From Stenotrophomonas sp046736075 (GTDB lineage: Bacteria > Pseudomonadota > Gammaproteobacteria > Xanthomonadales > Xanthomonadaceae), in contig NZ_CP177163.1 of NCBI RefSeq assembly GCF_046736075.1, positions 2,542,001-2,606,000 on the forward strand: a DNA stretch of 64,000 nucleotides. Reading direction: 5' to 3'. Shown piece by piece: positions 63,093 to 64,000 of this stretch. The notes beneath the pieces are model-generated. The model saw only the letters and a program-made list of their open reading frames with translations. It was not told where the DNA came from and did no database searches. A program made the position numbers and the translations under genes. Numbering within the stretch: position 1 is the first letter of the stretch; every line of letters starts with the position of its first letter.

Positions 63093-63979
63093 GCCGTATT
63101 GCATTCATTGGGCTGGGCAACATGGGTGGCCCGATGGCCGCCAACCTGGCCAAGGCCGGCCACGCCGTGCGCGTGTTCGACCTGGTGCCGGCCGCCGTGC
63201 AGGCCGCCGTCGATGCCGGCGCCACCGCCGCGCACTCCGCGCTGGACACCCTGACCGATGCCGAGATCGTGATCTCGATGCTGCCGGCAAGCCGCCACGT
63301 TGAAGGCGTGTACCTGGGCGACGAGGGCCTGCTGGCCGACATCCCCGGCGGCGCGCTGCTGATCGACTGCAGCACCATCGCGCCGGCCACCGCACGCAAG
63401 GTTGCCGAAGCGGCCGCTGCACGCGGCCTGCAGATGCTCGACGCACCGGTCTCCGGCGGCACCGCCGGCGCCCAGGCCGGCACCCTGACCTTCATCGTCG
63501 GTGGCGAAGCCGAGGCGCTCGAGCGCGCCCGCCCGATCCTGCAGGCAATGGGCAAGAACATCTTCCATGTGGGCGCCAGCGGCGCAGGCCAGGTCGCCAA
63601 GCTGTGCAACAACATGGCGCTGGGCGTGATCATGGCCGTCACCGGCGAATCCATCGCACTGGGCGTTGCCCACGGCCTGGACCCGAAGGTGCTCTCGCAG
63701 ATGATGGCGGTCAGCACCGGCCGGAGCTGGGCGACCGAAGTGTGCAACCCGTGGCCGGGCGTGCTGGAAAATGCGCCGGCCTCGCGTGGCTACAGCGGCG
63801 GCTTCGGCAGCGACCTGATGCTCAAGGACATGGGCCTGGCCGTGGAAGCGGCGATGAGCGTCGGCGCCTCCATTCCGCTCGGCGAGCTGGCCCGCAACCT
63901 GTACTCGATGAACCACCAGGCCGGCCGCGGCAAGCTGGACTTCTCCAGCGTCGTGCAGCTCATCGCAAACGAAAAGTAA
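63089..63979 (+). CDS. mmsB: 3-Hydroxyisobutyrate dehydrogenase
   Basis: The 296-aa NAD-dependent enzyme oxidises 3-hydroxyisobutyrate to methylmalonate semialdehyde, the substrate of MmsA. The Rossmann motif IAFIGLGNMGGPMAANLAKA is at residues 4-23, the family signature FDLVPAAVQ follows, and DAPVSGGTAGAQAGTLTFIV near 117 and the catalytic Lys in GAGQVAKLCNNM near 170 are present. It ends the operon seen in the window, 21 bp before the right edge. Confidence 0.97.
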   Translation: MSRIAFIGLGNMGGPMAANLAKAGHAVRVFDLVPAAVQAAVDAGATAAHSALDTLTDAEIVISMLPASRHVEGVYLGDEGLLADIPGGALLIDCSTIAPATARKVAEAAAARGLQMLDAPVSGGTAGAQAGTLTFIVGGEAEALERARPILQAMGKNIFHVGASGAGQVAKLCNNMALGVIMAVTGESIALGVAHGLDPKVLSQMMAVSTGRSWATEVCNPWPGVLENAPASRGYSGGFGSDLMLKDMGLAVEAAMSVGASIPLGELARNLYSMNHQAGRGKLDFSSVVQLIANEK

Positions 63980-64000
63980 CAGCAGTGGACATGCACGGCC

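Noticed and set aside
63980..64000. Possible next gene starting at ATG 63991
   Set aside because: Only three codons are inside the window; nothing can be supported.

Overview
The window is high-GC chromosomal DNA (roughly two-thirds G+C outside one island) from a gammaproteobacterium of the Xanthomonadaceae, most likely Stenotrophomonas. The main support is four clusters of short palindromes that begin with GTAG and look like the SMAG/REP elements described in S. maltophilia. The aceBA, liu, nrdAB and mms neighbourhoods also fit this family. No tRNA, rRNA, CRISPR array or complete insertion sequence was seen.

Layout. (1) 1-3440: a partial LysR gene divergent from the glyoxylate shunt pair aceB-aceA, with a good LysR-type palindrome between them. 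(2) 3441-12908: an accessory island of lower G+C, all on the minus strand and convergent to aceA. It holds the remains of two type VI secretion VgrG-effector-immunity modules. The proximal module has a VgrG C-terminal piece, a 545-aa membrane-containing effector, three intact immunity-like paralogues and a truncated fourth, and a secreted protein. The distal module is a ghost: a VgrG N-terminal half abutting the tail of an erased effector, coupled to a lipoprotein. A second, diverged copy of the 3' end of aceA lies between the modules, so the aceA end appears to be the junction where modules were exchanged. (3) 13228-18506: a cNMP-binding GGDEF protein, a cyclase/TPR protein, a 100-aa Nif11/NHLP-like precursor and a SagB-type dehydrogenase. 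This matches a predicted but little-studied Xanthomonadaceae peptide-modification (RiPP-like) cassette and is the best candidate for an undescribed system.

(4) 18543-24123: leucine catabolism genes liuA-liuB-liuD divergent from a TetR regulator, with palindromes between. (5) 24238-30058: cytochrome c, a REP array, a secreted nuclease, an EamA transporter, a hydrolase, zapE and a DUF2884 protein. (6) 30059-34313: class Ia ribonucleotide reductase nrdAB with paired NrdR boxes, a long leader, intercistronic hairpins and a terminator. (7) 34384-41329: thioesterase, sirtuin, a 66-bp tandem REP array, an old yellow enzyme, a thioredoxin-like secreted protein, LysR/DUF2798, purU, a small membrane protein and pncA.

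(8) 41381-44832: queH and metE, both cobalamin-independent enzymes, downstream of a clear cobalamin riboswitch. (9) 44917-54662: a higA remnant, a secreted protein, then an ECF sigma/anti-sigma pair heading a tightly overlapping membrane-lipid modification operon (desaturase, FAD oxidoreductase, DUF1365, two CFA-synthase-like methyltransferases, DUF2878, DUF1295, lipocalin). (10) 54808-56940: a patatin-like phospholipase and a 46-bp tandem REP array. (11) 56955-63979: an XRE/ScfR-type regulator divergent from the valine catabolism operon mmsA-acyl-CoA dehydrogenase-enoyl-CoA hydratase-3-hydroxyisobutyryl-CoA hydrolase-mmsB.

The regions of clear function centre on acetyl-CoA, leucine and valine use, dNTP supply, B12-independent metabolism and membrane remodelling under stress. 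The island and the peptide cassette carry the competitive or signalling functions.
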